Source: Candidatus Gastranaerophilales bacterium
GTDB lineage: Bacteria; Cyanobacteriota; Vampirovibrionia; Gastranaerophilales; Gastranaerophilaceae
Reading direction: 5' to 3'
DNA: 59,234 nt
NCBI GenBank assembly: GCA_944327275.1
Contig: CALVHB010000033.1
Location: 1-59,234 of the forward strand
Of the stretch, positions 51,980 through 59,234 are shown piece by piece. Both the position numbers and the translations under genes were made by a program. Within the stretch, counting starts at the first letter, position 1. Each line of letters opens with the position of its first letter. The notes under the pieces were generated by a model, which saw nothing but the letters and a program-made list of their open reading frames with translations, ran no database searches and was not told the DNA's origin.

Positions 51980-54253
51980 TTTTTTAATTTCGCTCATTGC
52001 AGGATCAAGTAATCTTCTTCCGATATTTGGAAATTCTATAGAACAAAGCATTTTATTTCCGTATTTTATCATTTTTTCCACTACCCCTTCGCCGTATTTA
52101 GGAGTAGAAACTCTATCTCCTGGTTTCAGTGTATTGGTAATATCTGATTCAATATCGTTAGCTGGATAAATTGGTACAACTGGAGTTTGATTTGTTCCAA
52201 ACTCATTTATTTGTATAGAATCTTCATTTGAATTATCAGAGTTAATATCATCAATAAGATTCAAGTCATCTTCTGTAAGTTCATCAATTTCTGGTTCTTC
52301 CATACTCTGTCCATTATCATCCAATTTTTCATAAAACGCTCTATCGACATCTTTCGCGATTTGTTCAACGATTTCTTCATTAGGTTCTTCTAAAACCGGG
52401 TCGTTAAAAGCTTCATTTATGTCTGAATCTTCTACTGAATAGTCGATATATACATCTTCATTGTTTTCTGTTTCTTCATTATTTAACTCTTCTGTAGGAT
52501 ATAGAGGTTCTACTTCAATTTCCGCGTCTTCCTTTGATGTATATATATCTTCATTATTATTTTCTAAAACTGGTTCTTCCAGATAAGGCTCAATTTCAAT
52601 GTCATCTTCTAAAATATTGGGAATACTGTTATTCTCCTCAACTATTTGAATTTTCTCATCTGTAACCATTTCTGGCTCAGGAGTCGTCTTTTCAACAATT
52701 TCAATTGGCTCTTCTGACACTTCAATATCGGAATATTCAATGTGTTCCGGAAAAATTTGTTCTTGTGATTCTTCTGGAGTTTCTAAAATAACTTCTTCTT
52801 CGACATCATCTTTTTCGTCGAATTCAGAATTTTCTGATATTTCTGGTTCCATAATATTTACAGTTTCTGTTTCCTCTACTTCCGTAATTTCGGGTTCATC
52901 TATTTCAATTTCTGGTTCCAAAATATCTTCTTCAATTGAATTTTCAATAGAATCTTCTTCTGTATCATTTGCAATTTCTATTTTATTAGAATCTTTATCA
53001 GAGATTTCATTGTTATCAATTTCTTTGTTAGTTTCATTTTCATCAGAATCGTTATTTTGTTTTAACTCGATATCTTCAAGTTCTACAATCAGCGGAATAT
53101 TCTGAGTATGAGCTCCATATACAATATATTCATTGGCATTTAGTTTGTTTAGGAAAGTGTTGTAACTTGCAAAATCGTGTTGCAAAGTTAATGGCGCAAA
53201 GAATATAATGTTTTGAGCATTTTCTTTAAGTAGATTTATATATTTGTATTCATGAGGGCATACAACTGTTGTGTAAATGTTTTTTCTTTGTATAAATTTC
53301 TTCAGCAGTTTTTTACTTGTATTTGAATTGTTTATGTTTACAAAAGAGTATATTTTCTTATTAACTGCCTCCATAACTGAATAGGCATACATCATTACTT
53401 CTTTTTGTAATTCTTCCGGAATATCAGAAATATCAACAACTGTAAACTGAGATTTATCTATAGCAATATTAAGATTAACAATATCTTTCAAAGTTTCCGC
53501 AAAAGCTTCCAGGTCTCTGTATTTAAGTAATTTGTTTTTTAATAGTGCCAATTGAGGAATTTGTGTTTCTTTATATTGCTGATCAACAACTGTAAGGAAT
53601 GAATTAAATGGGATATATCCTTCAGGCAGTGTTCTTGTATATTCTTGAACTTCAATAAAAATTTCTTGAATTACAGCTTTGTTTGTCGGATCAAGATCTT
53701 CTAAATCATTTTCGTATATAAAGTTAATTGTTTCATAATTCAGCGGTAATTTAAAATCTTTGCCAAAAACAATTTTATTTTCCCAATCTAGATCTCCTTT
53801 AGTGTCAAAAATAACAATTTTTTCTTCAATCTGCTTTACTATATTGTTTATTAATGTGGCAGTATTATCAACGTTATTAGAACATACTAGAAGATTGTTG
53901 TCTAAAATTGTCTTATCGACTTTTAGTTGAACATCTTGCTGAGCTAATTGTCCCAAGATAATAGGGTTTTCTACAGGAATAATGTCTAAAAGTTCATTTG
54001 AAGGTAGTTTGGTTACTGTTGATTTTAATGATGGAATTGTACCATTGTAATTCTTTAGAATTCCTTCTTCATTAAACGTAAATAAAAGTTTAACTATTGC
54101 GTAGTTAGATGTTACGTCAGCCTTAATATTCATAACTTGCGCTACATAAGGGCTATTTTCATCTTGAATAACAACAAAACCTGATAAAGCAAGGTTTTCA
54201 GATGCATCATAAGCTATTTTAACCAAATTATTCTTAATTTCCAGTACCTTCAT
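51971..54253 (-). CDS. HerA-like protein without a P-loop, acidic linker and UvrD/PcrA-type C-terminal tail
   Basis: 760 aa from ATG 54253, preceded by GAGGAAG. The N-terminal part (1-400) follows the HerA/DUF87 plan: a small beta domain, then NNLLVCSNNVDNTATLINNI where Walker A GxxGxGKT would be, and EEKIVIFDTKGDLDW resembling the beta strand after it. No Gly-Lys-Thr is present, so ATP binding is probably lost. Residues about 400-690 are a Glu/Asp/Ile/Pro-rich low-complexity stretch. The C-terminus PGDRVSTPKYGEGVVEKMIK resembles the Tudor-like tail of PcrA/UvrD helicases that binds RNA polymerase. A DNA or transcription-linked scaffold is a guess. Confidence 0.55.
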   Translation of the reverse strand: MKVLEIKNNLVKIAYDASENLALSGFVVIQDENSPYVAQVMNIKADVTSNYAIVKLLFTFNEEGILKNYNGTIPSLKSTVTKLPSNELLDIIPVENPIILGQLAQQDVQLKVDKTILDNNLLVCSNNVDNTATLINNIVKQIEEKIVIFDTKGDLDWENKIVFGKDFKLPLNYETINFIYENDLEDLDPTNKAVIQEIFIEVQEYTRTLPEGYIPFNSFLTVVDQQYKETQIPQLALLKNKLLKYRDLEAFAETLKDIVNLNIAIDKSQFTVVDISDIPEELQKEVMMYAYSVMEAVNKKIYSFVNINNSNTSKKLLKKFIQRKNIYTTVVCPHEYKYINLLKENAQNIIFFAPLTLQHDFASYNTFLNKLNANEYIVYGAHTQNIPLIVELEDIELKQNNDSDENETNKEIDNNEISDKDSNKIEIANDTEEDSIENSIEEDILEPEIEIDEPEITEVEETETVNIMEPEISENSEFDEKDDVEEEVILETPEESQEQIFPEHIEYSDIEVSEEPIEIVEKTTPEPEMVTDEKIQIVEENNSIPNILEDDIEIEPYLEEPVLENNNEDIYTSKEDAEIEVEPLYPTEELNNEETENNEDVYIDYSVEDSDINEAFNDPVLEEPNEEIVEQIAKDVDRAFYEKLDDNGQSMEEPEIDELTEDDLNLIDDINSDNSNEDSIQINEFGTNQTPVVPIYPANDIESDITNTLKPGDRVSTPKYGEGVVEKMIKYGNKMLCSIEFPNIGRRLLDPAMSEIKKLS

Positions 54254-54296
54254 TAACACTTCCTCATTTATCAAAAATTATTTTATCATAAACATG

Positions 54297-54872
54297 CTAA
54301 TTTTGGATTGAATCTTGAAGTTTGTTATATATTTCTATTGTTAGCAAGCATATTTTTAAATCTCTTTTAACAAGGCTCTTAATTGTTTCTTTGTAGCAAA
54401 CTAGCAGTGCCTTGTCGAGTCCGTTTGTTTCATTAAGTATTGTAATAATTTTGTCAGAATACTCTTTATCTCTTGTGTTCGGTTCGATTTTATCTGCGAG
54501 AAAAATAACTTTTTCAAATGTTGTCATGTCAAGTTTTCCAAGAGTATGCCATCTTATTGCCGACAGAATTTCTGAATCATTTATATTAAATTCTTTTTGA
54601 GCAATGTAAGCACTCACTGGTGCGTGGAGCGTTTTGTAGTTAAGCATTTCACATTCCTGAACATCCAAGTTTTCTTTTATTATATTCAATAGCTTTTCAT
54701 TAGAAAAACATTTTGCGCAATCATGTAAAAGCCCTGCTAGATAAGCTTTTTCTGGGTTTAGGTTAAATTTATTTGCAAGTTCTTTCGCACATTGTGCAGT
54801 TCCAAGAGTATGAAAATATCTTTCTTCGTTTAAATTCTCTTTTAGCCATTCTTTAATTTCTGTATAATCCAT
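54297..54872 (-). CDS. yqeK: HD-domain Ap4A hydrolase, YqeK family
   Basis: 191 aa. HD-fold metal ligands are visible: H in YFHTLGTAQCAKELA, HD in LAGLLHDCAKCFS, H in LHAPVSAYIAQKEF and D in VIFLADKIEPN. YqeK proteins cleave diadenosine tetraphosphate symmetrically into ADP. It overlaps nadD by 20 bases, the usual nadD-yqeK pair, but rsfS does not follow. Confidence 0.9.
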   Translation of the reverse strand: MDYTEIKEWLKENLNEERYFHTLGTAQCAKELANKFNLNPEKAYLAGLLHDCAKCFSNEKLLNIIKENLDVQECEMLNYKTLHAPVSAYIAQKEFNINDSEILSAIRWHTLGKLDMTTFEKVIFLADKIEPNTRDKEYSDKIITILNETNGLDKALLVCYKETIKSLVKRDLKICLLTIEIYNKLQDSIQN

Positions 54873-55437
54873 ATCTATTTATGTATTCCTCTACTTCTTT
54901 TGTAATAATTTCATTTACGGGTTCACCATTCTTTATTTTCTTTCTCAATTCAGTTGATGATATATCTATAAATTTCATTTTAGCGAACTCAAAATTATAA
55001 CCTTTATCTTTTAAATTTTCCAAATTAACATCTTCATTTTCCCTTACAAACACAATAAAATCAACAAGTTTTTTTAATTTGTCGGTTTCATACCAAGTTT
55101 CAATTTTTTTGAACGCATCTGTGCCTATAATAAATTTTATTTTTCCGTCAATTTTATATTGCCTGTATAATTCACAAATTGTCAGATATGTGTAGGATTT
55201 CCCTTCCCTCTTGTATTCAATATCTGATAATTGGAATTTGGGATATTCTTTAATTGCAAGTTCAACCATTTTAAGTCTATGCAGACTCATATTTTCTTCA
55301 TAGGTTTTATGCGGTGGGTGGTATGCAGGAATAAATAATATTTTATCAAAGTCGTATTTTTCCATAACATATTCCCCCATTTTTAAATGGGCTTTGTGTA
55401 TTGGATTAAAAGTCCCTGAAAAAACGCATAATTTCAT
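54853..55437 (-). CDS. nadD: nicotinate-nucleotide adenylyltransferase
   Basis: 194 aa. The nucleotidyl transferase signature GTFNPIHKAHL (G-T-F-x-P-x-H-x-x-H) and the late ISSTELRKKI are diagnostic. It makes nicotinate adenine dinucleotide in NAD synthesis. A TATAAT box lies 7 bases before the ATG with no ribosome site, so the mRNA is probably leaderless. Confidence 0.95.
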   Translation of the reverse strand: MKLCVFSGTFNPIHKAHLKMGEYVMEKYDFDKILFIPAYHPPHKTYEENMSLHRLKMVELAIKEYPKFQLSDIEYKREGKSYTYLTICELYRQYKIDGKIKFIIGTDAFKKIETWYETDKLKKLVDFIVFVRENEDVNLENLKDKGYNFEFAKMKFIDISSTELRKKIKNGEPVNEIITKEVEEYINRYGLYRN

Positions 55438-55444
55438 ACTTTTT

Positions 55445-55450
55445 ATTATA
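55445..55450 (-). promoter_or_regulatory. -10 box of nadD-yqeK, leaderless arrangement
   Basis: Minus-strand TATAAT 7 bases before ATG 55437; TTAGAC lies 18 bases further upstream as a possible -35. Confidence 0.5.
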
Positions 55451-55478
55451 CAAAAAACTTTTTCTTCAGTCTAATAAT

Positions 55479-55511
55479 AAAGAAAACCTGATTTCTAGGG
55501 TGAAATCAGGT
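55479..55511 (-). terminator. terminator of the 54-aa ORF
   Basis: Minus-strand stem ACCTGATTTC (55511-55502) with GAAATCAGGT (55495-55486), loop of six bases, followed by TTTTCTTT. Confidence 0.82.
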
Positions 55512-55552
55512 ACAAAATTTGTAGGGGAAAAATTAATTGGAGTTAAAATGTA

Positions 55553-55717
55553 TTAGATTAAATGTAAAGCTTGTTTATTTGCCATAGCAATGAAATTCAT
55601 TTGAGCAAATAATAATTCGGAACGATCTTCAAACGGTTGATTGTTATTGACTGTTACTTGGTTTTCATAAATGTTTTTAAGTTTATCATCTATTTTTTTA
55701 AGATTTGCAACTGCCAT
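55553..55717 (-). CDS. 54-aa small protein with its own ribosome site and terminator
   Basis: Unrecognised. The frame opens MAVANLKKIDDKLKNIYENQ and closes FIAMANKQALHLI. AGAGG precedes the ATG at good spacing and a strong terminator follows 42 bases downstream, so this is a free-standing monocistronic gene. It is predicted to be mostly helical and amphipathic, with no signal peptide. Function unknown. Confidence 0.65.
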   Translation of the reverse strand: MAVANLKKIDDKLKNIYENQVTVNNNQPFEDRSELLFAQMNFIAMANKQALHLI

Positions 55718-55818
55718 TTTTTACCTCTCGTTCTTCTTATTTATTTCTTATGTATATATAAAGTATATAACATTTTAAAAATTTCACTTTTCTTTTATCT
55801 TGTTACATTTCTTTACAT

Positions 55819-55848
55819 TGAATAAAAAATAGCAATATTTGTATAATA
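55819..55848 (+). promoter_or_regulatory. promoter of the 719-aa membrane protein gene
   Basis: TTGAAT (55819-55824), an 18-base spacer, TATAAT (55843-55848). The leader carries AGGGGAAAAT before the ATG at 55886. The rest of the 55718-55885 gap shows nothing else I can support. Confidence 0.6.
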
Positions 55849-55885
55849 AGTGTTTTTATATTTATATAGGGGAAAATAGTGACTC

Positions 55886-58045
55886 ATGTTAGAAAATAAT
55901 GTAGATACAAAAAGACAAAGAATACAATTTACCTCAATGTTGCCTCAACAACTACAGCAACAACAGGTTGCAATGCAGGCTCAGGGGGTGGATCCTGAAC
56001 TGTTAAAGCAAAATATTCAAGATAGTTATGTAGCTAATAGGGTATCTGAAACTACTGATGACCCTAAAGGAATGTTATATACAGCCTTGTTAGCAATACC
56101 TACTTGGTTTGGTATTGCAAAGGGTATGGACTATTTTGCCCAAAAGACAAGAAATAACTATGAGGATACTATTTATAACAAAGTAGGTCAGTTTGGAGAT
56201 GATATAACATCTAGAGTTAAATCAAGTTCTTTTGGAAAATCAAGTTTCGCAAATTCATTAGTCAATGGTTATAAAAATTTTAAGAAGTTTGTAAAAGAAG
56301 GTATAGTTGATAGATTTAAAATTACAAGAGCTTTCGCTTATACCCCATCTAGACCTGAAAATCACATGGTTTTAACTCAAGCTGACGGTATGATTGGATT
56401 TTTGGGAACAGATTTTCCTCAAGTCGCTGAAAGTTTTCTAAGACCAACAGAAAATGTTGTTGACTTAGTTTGCTATGGTGCTGAAAAAACAGATATCGAT
56501 AAATTCAAAACATTGCTTTCTAAGGCAAAAACTAAAGAAGAACGTGCTCTAATATTGCAGAAAGCTGAATTTGAGTGTTTATCAAAATATAGTCGTGGAA
56601 CTCAACTTACCGGTTCAGCTTTAACCGATGCTATTGATGATTTTGCAAAACTAGATGCTAAATCTCGTGCTGCAAAATTAGAAGATATGAAAGCTTTTGA
56701 ATGGGGCTTTAAAGATTTTAATGATTTAAAAGATTTTAAAGAAAATATCCATAAAAATCCAGAAAGAATTTTAGAAGCTTCATCTCAAGCAAACAAGAAG
56801 ATGTTTTCAAGAGCATATCCTACAAAAAATGGTTTTATTGACTGGTTTAAACATAAACTATTAAACAGAGATGTTTATTCTTCTGAATTTACAAATAAAA
56901 TGGCTGCTTCAATTACTGATTCCGATATTGCTAGCAGACCGGAATTAGCTAGAGCTTTGCAAAATGCTAATTTAACTAACAAGATTCCTAAATCTGCTTT
57001 AGGGAAAGCAATGAACAAATATATGAATGTTATCCTTGAAGGTGCAACAAACAGAGTTGCAGGCGGAAAGTTTGTAGCATTAATGCAGGCTGCATATTTT
57101 GCAGATGTTTTGTATAAAACATTTAAGGCTGATGGTGCAAGTGAAAAGGTTAAGACTTTTGCAGAACGCTTTACAGAAATGATTGCATTCTTTGCTTGTA
57201 TTCCTCTTGCAATCAAATTAATGCACAAGGTAGGCGGTCTTCAATATGCAGGTATGACTAAAGAACAAGTTGAAACTTATCGCAAACATTTAAAACTGCA
57301 CAATGACAAGGCTATGGCTGGAGGGTTTGCGGATAAAAAAGCTTGGAAAGCAAGCCGTGATGCCTTAAGGCAAGAATTAAATGCTGGAGTTAAAAATCCT
57401 ATTACTAAGCTGTTCAAACGAATTGGTAGAATAGTTACTGTAGGACTTGAACAAATTAGACCTTATGATAAAAAAGATATTGCAGATATTGCAAAAGATG
57501 GTACAAAAACTTATAGAAAAGGTATAATGAGTAAACTTAGAGATTTATTTAGACATCCTAAGTTTGGAATGAAACAGATGATGGGCTATCCAATGAGAAT
57601 TGGTCTTGGAATGATGGTAATTTTACCATTCTTAGGTAAAATTGCGGTTAAAGGGTCTCATTTGATTTTTGGAAAACCAAAAAATTCTCTTTTAGATGAA
57701 GGTAAAGAAAAACCACAACAAAATCCATCTCAAAATCAACAAACAGCTCTTCCTCCACAATTGAATAATACACAGAATAATCAAGCAAATGTAAATCAAC
57801 AAATTCCACAAAATCAACAGAGCCAAGGTGGAAACTTGTTAGATAAATATAGGACTACTCAAAATAAAACAACTCCACAGGACGTTCCTGCTCCAAAAAC
57901 ACAGGAACCTGTAAGGACTTACATTCCTTCTCCTGTAGGGGTGAAGATAACAAATACAAATGAAGATCCTACTGCTGCGAATGATGCTTTGAAACGTGCT
58001 GATTTTGCAGAACAGGAAGCACTTAAGGCATTGAAAATGAATTAA
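55886..58045 (+). CDS. 719-aa membrane-associated protein of unknown function
   Basis: No family recognised. The N-terminus is Gln-rich (MLPQQLQQQQVAMQAQG) after a short KRQRIQFTS segment. Hydrophobic segments occur near residues 63-80 (MLYTALLAIPTWFGIAKGM), 385-440 (AGGKFVALMQAAYFADVLY; FTEMIAFFACIPLAIKLM) and 565-590 (RIGLGMMVILPFLGKIAVKG). Between them are long helical, Lys-rich regions. The last 120 residues are a Pro/Gln/Asn-rich low-complexity tail with many NQQ repeats. The topology suggests a cytoplasmic-membrane protein with disordered ends. It probably shares a message with the 222-aa gene 55 bases downstream. Confidence 0.7.
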   Translation: MLENNVDTKRQRIQFTSMLPQQLQQQQVAMQAQGVDPELLKQNIQDSYVANRVSETTDDPKGMLYTALLAIPTWFGIAKGMDYFAQKTRNNYEDTIYNKVGQFGDDITSRVKSSSFGKSSFANSLVNGYKNFKKFVKEGIVDRFKITRAFAYTPSRPENHMVLTQADGMIGFLGTDFPQVAESFLRPTENVVDLVCYGAEKTDIDKFKTLLSKAKTKEERALILQKAEFECLSKYSRGTQLTGSALTDAIDDFAKLDAKSRAAKLEDMKAFEWGFKDFNDLKDFKENIHKNPERILEASSQANKKMFSRAYPTKNGFIDWFKHKLLNRDVYSSEFTNKMAASITDSDIASRPELARALQNANLTNKIPKSALGKAMNKYMNVILEGATNRVAGGKFVALMQAAYFADVLYKTFKADGASEKVKTFAERFTEMIAFFACIPLAIKLMHKVGGLQYAGMTKEQVETYRKHLKLHNDKAMAGGFADKKAWKASRDALRQELNAGVKNPITKLFKRIGRIVTVGLEQIRPYDKKDIADIAKDGTKTYRKGIMSKLRDLFRHPKFGMKQMMGYPMRIGLGMMVILPFLGKIAVKGSHLIFGKPKNSLLDEGKEKPQQNPSQNQQTALPPQLNNTQNNQANVNQQIPQNQQSQGGNLLDKYRTTQNKTTPQDVPAPKTQEPVRTYIPSPVGVKITNTNEDPTAANDALKRADFAEQEALKALKMN

Positions 58046-58100
58046 TTCATAAATATTGCCTAACTTGAGATTATATGTTATACTCTTGTGGGAGGTTTTT

Positions 58101-58769
58101 ATGGTTGCTTCATTTGATTATAAAGGTTTTGCTAAAGAGTTGACAAAACAGGCTGAAAGTGTAATTCCTGAAGATATTGCAGTTAAGTGTAAAAAGGATT
58201 TTCTTGAAAAAATTTATAATTATACTTATCTTGCCGGTGAGGCTTTTTCTACTGATGAAGCAATAGATAGCTCTGCAACTGCAAAGGTTCTTACTCAAGT
58301 TATTTCTGAATGGACTTTCCATAAGTATGTTGATTTGCTTCGTTCAAGTATTCCTGAAACATATCATGAAAGTATATTGCAAAAGTTGGCATATGTTGCT
58401 TATGAAATGGCTAAAGAATCTGCATTGAGTAATTTATCTCAAGATGAGATGCTTAAGTTAGTTGAAATTCAGCTCAAAAAAGTATATGTAAAATCTTGTA
58501 AGCAGCTTTTAGATAATGGCAGAATAACTCAAGATGATTTTAACAAAGCTGTTAGTTTGTCAAATATTGATTCTATGGAGTACAAAAATGAAAGTAAAGA
58601 AAAGTCCACTTTTTACCTAACTTTGTCAGCAATGATATATGCATTAGTTGTTGTTGGAATGAATTTGTATGGAAATTTTTCTTGGATTTCAGTGTTTAAT
58701 TTTATATCAGTTATTATTCTTTCATTGTATGTTGGTTTTTACTTTGGCGTTAATACAAGAATAAAATAG
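58101..58769 (+). CDS. 222-aa protein with two C-terminal membrane helices
   Basis: Start at ATG 58101, preceded by GGGAGG; the longer frame to 58056 has no ribosome site. A soluble, all-helical part of about 165 residues (FDYKGFAKELTKQAESVIPE, then LSNLSQDEMLKLVEIQLKK) is followed by two membrane helices at the C-terminus (FYLTLSAMIYALVVVGMNLY and ISVFNFISVIILSLYVGFYF). No family recognised. It follows the 719-aa gene. Confidence 0.7.
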   Translation: MVASFDYKGFAKELTKQAESVIPEDIAVKCKKDFLEKIYNYTYLAGEAFSTDEAIDSSATAKVLTQVISEWTFHKYVDLLRSSIPETYHESILQKLAYVAYEMAKESALSNLSQDEMLKLVEIQLKKVYVKSCKQLLDNGRITQDDFNKAVSLSNIDSMEYKNESKEKSTFYLTLSAMIYALVVVGMNLYGNFSWISVFNFISVIILSLYVGFYFGVNTRIK

Positions 58770-58783
58770 TAAACCTTTGAATA

Positions 58784-58812
58784 TTGAATAATACAATTTA
58801 ACATGTTATAAT
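58784..58812 (+). promoter_or_regulatory. promoter of the structured RNA
   Basis: TTGAAT (58784-58789), a 17-base spacer, TATAAT (58807-58812); expected start near 58819. Confidence 0.7.
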
Positions 58813-58818
58813 GTAAAA

Positions 58819-58993
58819 GCTCTGTACGGATGTTTATTTTGTTCCTACATTTATTTTAAAAGGGAGAATTGACTCTGACAGGATGTGAAGTATACCCACC
58901 GATTCTATCGCCAGTGGGAAACGGATAATCCGAGGCGTTCACCCACCTGCGAGACCACGCAGGCAACAAAATCACATTTGTGCAGGGCTTTTT
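58819..58993 (+). ncRNA. freestanding structured RNA of about 175 nt, possibly 6S RNA
   Basis: It has its own promoter and no open frame of note. The two ends pair: AAAGCTCTGTAC (from 58816) with GTGCAGGGCTTT (58980-58991), continued by ATGT/ACAT and ATTTTGTT/AACAAAAT, a closing stem of about 24 pairs with small internal loops. Inside are hairpins CCCAC-CGAT/ATCG-GTGGG (near 58895-58918), CGGAT/TCCG (58922-58932) and CCTGCG/CGCAGG (58946-58963). The 3' strand runs into TTTTT, acting as terminator. Size, closing stem and separate promoter fit 6S RNA (ssrS), but the several inner hairpins are not the classical 6S rod, so a different family is possible. SRP RNA, tmRNA and RNase P signatures are absent. 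Confidence 0.6.
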
Positions 58994-59010
58994 AAGTTTT
59001 ATTAATAGGG

Positions 59011-59039
59011 TTGCAAACTTATTCGCCATAAGTTATAAT
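59011..59039 (+). promoter_or_regulatory. promoter of the terminal pilin-like gene
   Basis: TTGCAA (59011-59016), a 17-base spacer, TATAAT (59034-59039); the leader carries AGGGAG before ATG 59078. Confidence 0.7.
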
Positions 59040-59077
59040 TTTTATATAGAGTCATTTTTATATTAGGGAGAGTTCAA

Positions 59078-59234
59078 ATGAAAAGATTTTTTGGATTTAC
59101 TTTAGCAGAAGTATTGATTACTTTAGGTATAATCGGAGTTGTCGCAGCATTGACGATGCCTACATTAGTTGCAAATTACAAAAAACGAGTATATGTAAAT
59201 CAGTTGAAAGGGACAGTAAGCCTACTTTCTCAAG
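59078..59234 (+). CDS. type IV pilin-like protein, 3' end cut by window edge
   Basis: 52 codons are visible. KRFFGFTLAEVLITLGIIGV then VAALTMPTLVANYKKR is a full prepilin signature with Gly before the cleavage site and glutamate at +5. It closely matches the pilin-like gene at 9729-10424 (same AEVLITLGIIGVVAA core). AGGGAG is 8 bases before the ATG. Fifth pilin-like gene of the window. Confidence 0.9.
   Translation, partial: MKRFFGFTLAEVLITLGIIGVVAALTMPTLVANYKKRVYVNQLKGTVSLLSQ

Noticed and set aside
52740..53105. Ser-rich plus-strand frame of 121 codons
   Set aside because: It mirrors the Glu-rich minus-strand coding region (GAA/GAT codons give TTC/ATC/TCA on the other strand); no ribosome site.
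58895..58963. Riboswitch controlling the pilin-like gene at 59078
   Set aside because: The RNA has its own terminator-like end and the pilin-like gene has a separate promoter at 59011-59039, so the RNA is a free-standing transcript.

Overview
The window is AT-rich, densely coded bacterial DNA. The best lineage guess is an obligately fermentative, gut-type Gastranaerophilales (Melainabacteria / Vampirovibrionia, the non-photosynthetic sister group of Cyanobacteria). Supporting signs are the very low GC, many pilin-like proteins with an N-terminal FTL(S/A)E segment and a C-terminal W-x-x-x-Y end, flavin-dependent thymidylate synthase (ThyX), the [FeFe]-hydrogenase maturase HydE, and Gram-negative-type envelope genes. 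The lineage call is inference; no 16S gene or database search was available. There are no insertion sequences, integrases or CRISPR arrays.

Layout. 1-1944 (minus): DUF374 acyltransferase, carbon-nitrogen hydrolase and a cut-off PBP4/DacB, all overlapping. 2108-8871 (plus): tig-clpP-clpX, a terminator, polA and a small secreted protein. 8868-11357 (minus): tlyA, a pilin-like gene behind a 10-G tract, tatD. 11406-12568 (plus): gatD-like and gtrA. 12569-16068 (minus): calpain-like protein, proS, TPR protein. 16152-19231: secreted protein, CHASE2-GGDEF cyclase with a 55-aa small ORF, rpmE. 19374-22643: thyX, YuiF-type transporter, two tRNA-Arg genes flanking hydE. 22658-27077 (minus): LCP protein, mgtE, a lethal-factor-like metalloprotease. 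27195-32376: argS, dusB, a large TPR protein, a 49-aa ORF. 32592-39534: infC (AUA start), tRNA-Phe, then a block of unfamiliar genes containing a duplicated gene-plus-hairpin module, a GNAT protein and a 997-aa Clp/FtsH hybrid with degraded ATPase motifs. 39578-44582 (minus): surface polysaccharide genes (glf, GT2, HAD-like, rgpF-like). 44651-47038 (minus): three tandem pilin-like genes and a 76-aa protein. 47179-51979 (plus): PurD-like ATP-grasp, DnaJ-like, queE, def, fmt, aroH. 51971-55717 (minus): HerA-like protein without a P-loop, yqeK-nadD, a 54-aa ORF. 55886-59234 (plus): two lineage-type membrane proteins, a freestanding structured RNA of about 175 nt, and the start of another pilin-like gene.

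Regulation visible in the DNA. Freestanding promoters follow a TTGnnn-16/18-TATAAT pattern. About ten genes carry the -10 box only 6-9 bases before the ATG and have no Shine-Dalgarno sequence, so their mRNAs are probably leaderless; others have clear AGGAG sites. Hairpin-plus-T terminators are common, several spanning the stop codon.

Most promising for novelty: the Clp/FtsH-like pseudo-ATPase protease, the duplicated small-gene/hairpin module beside tRNA-Phe, the G-tract that could fuse an upstream reading frame to a pilin-like gene, the structured RNA at 58819-58993, and a ClpX whose Walker B glutamate is alanine.
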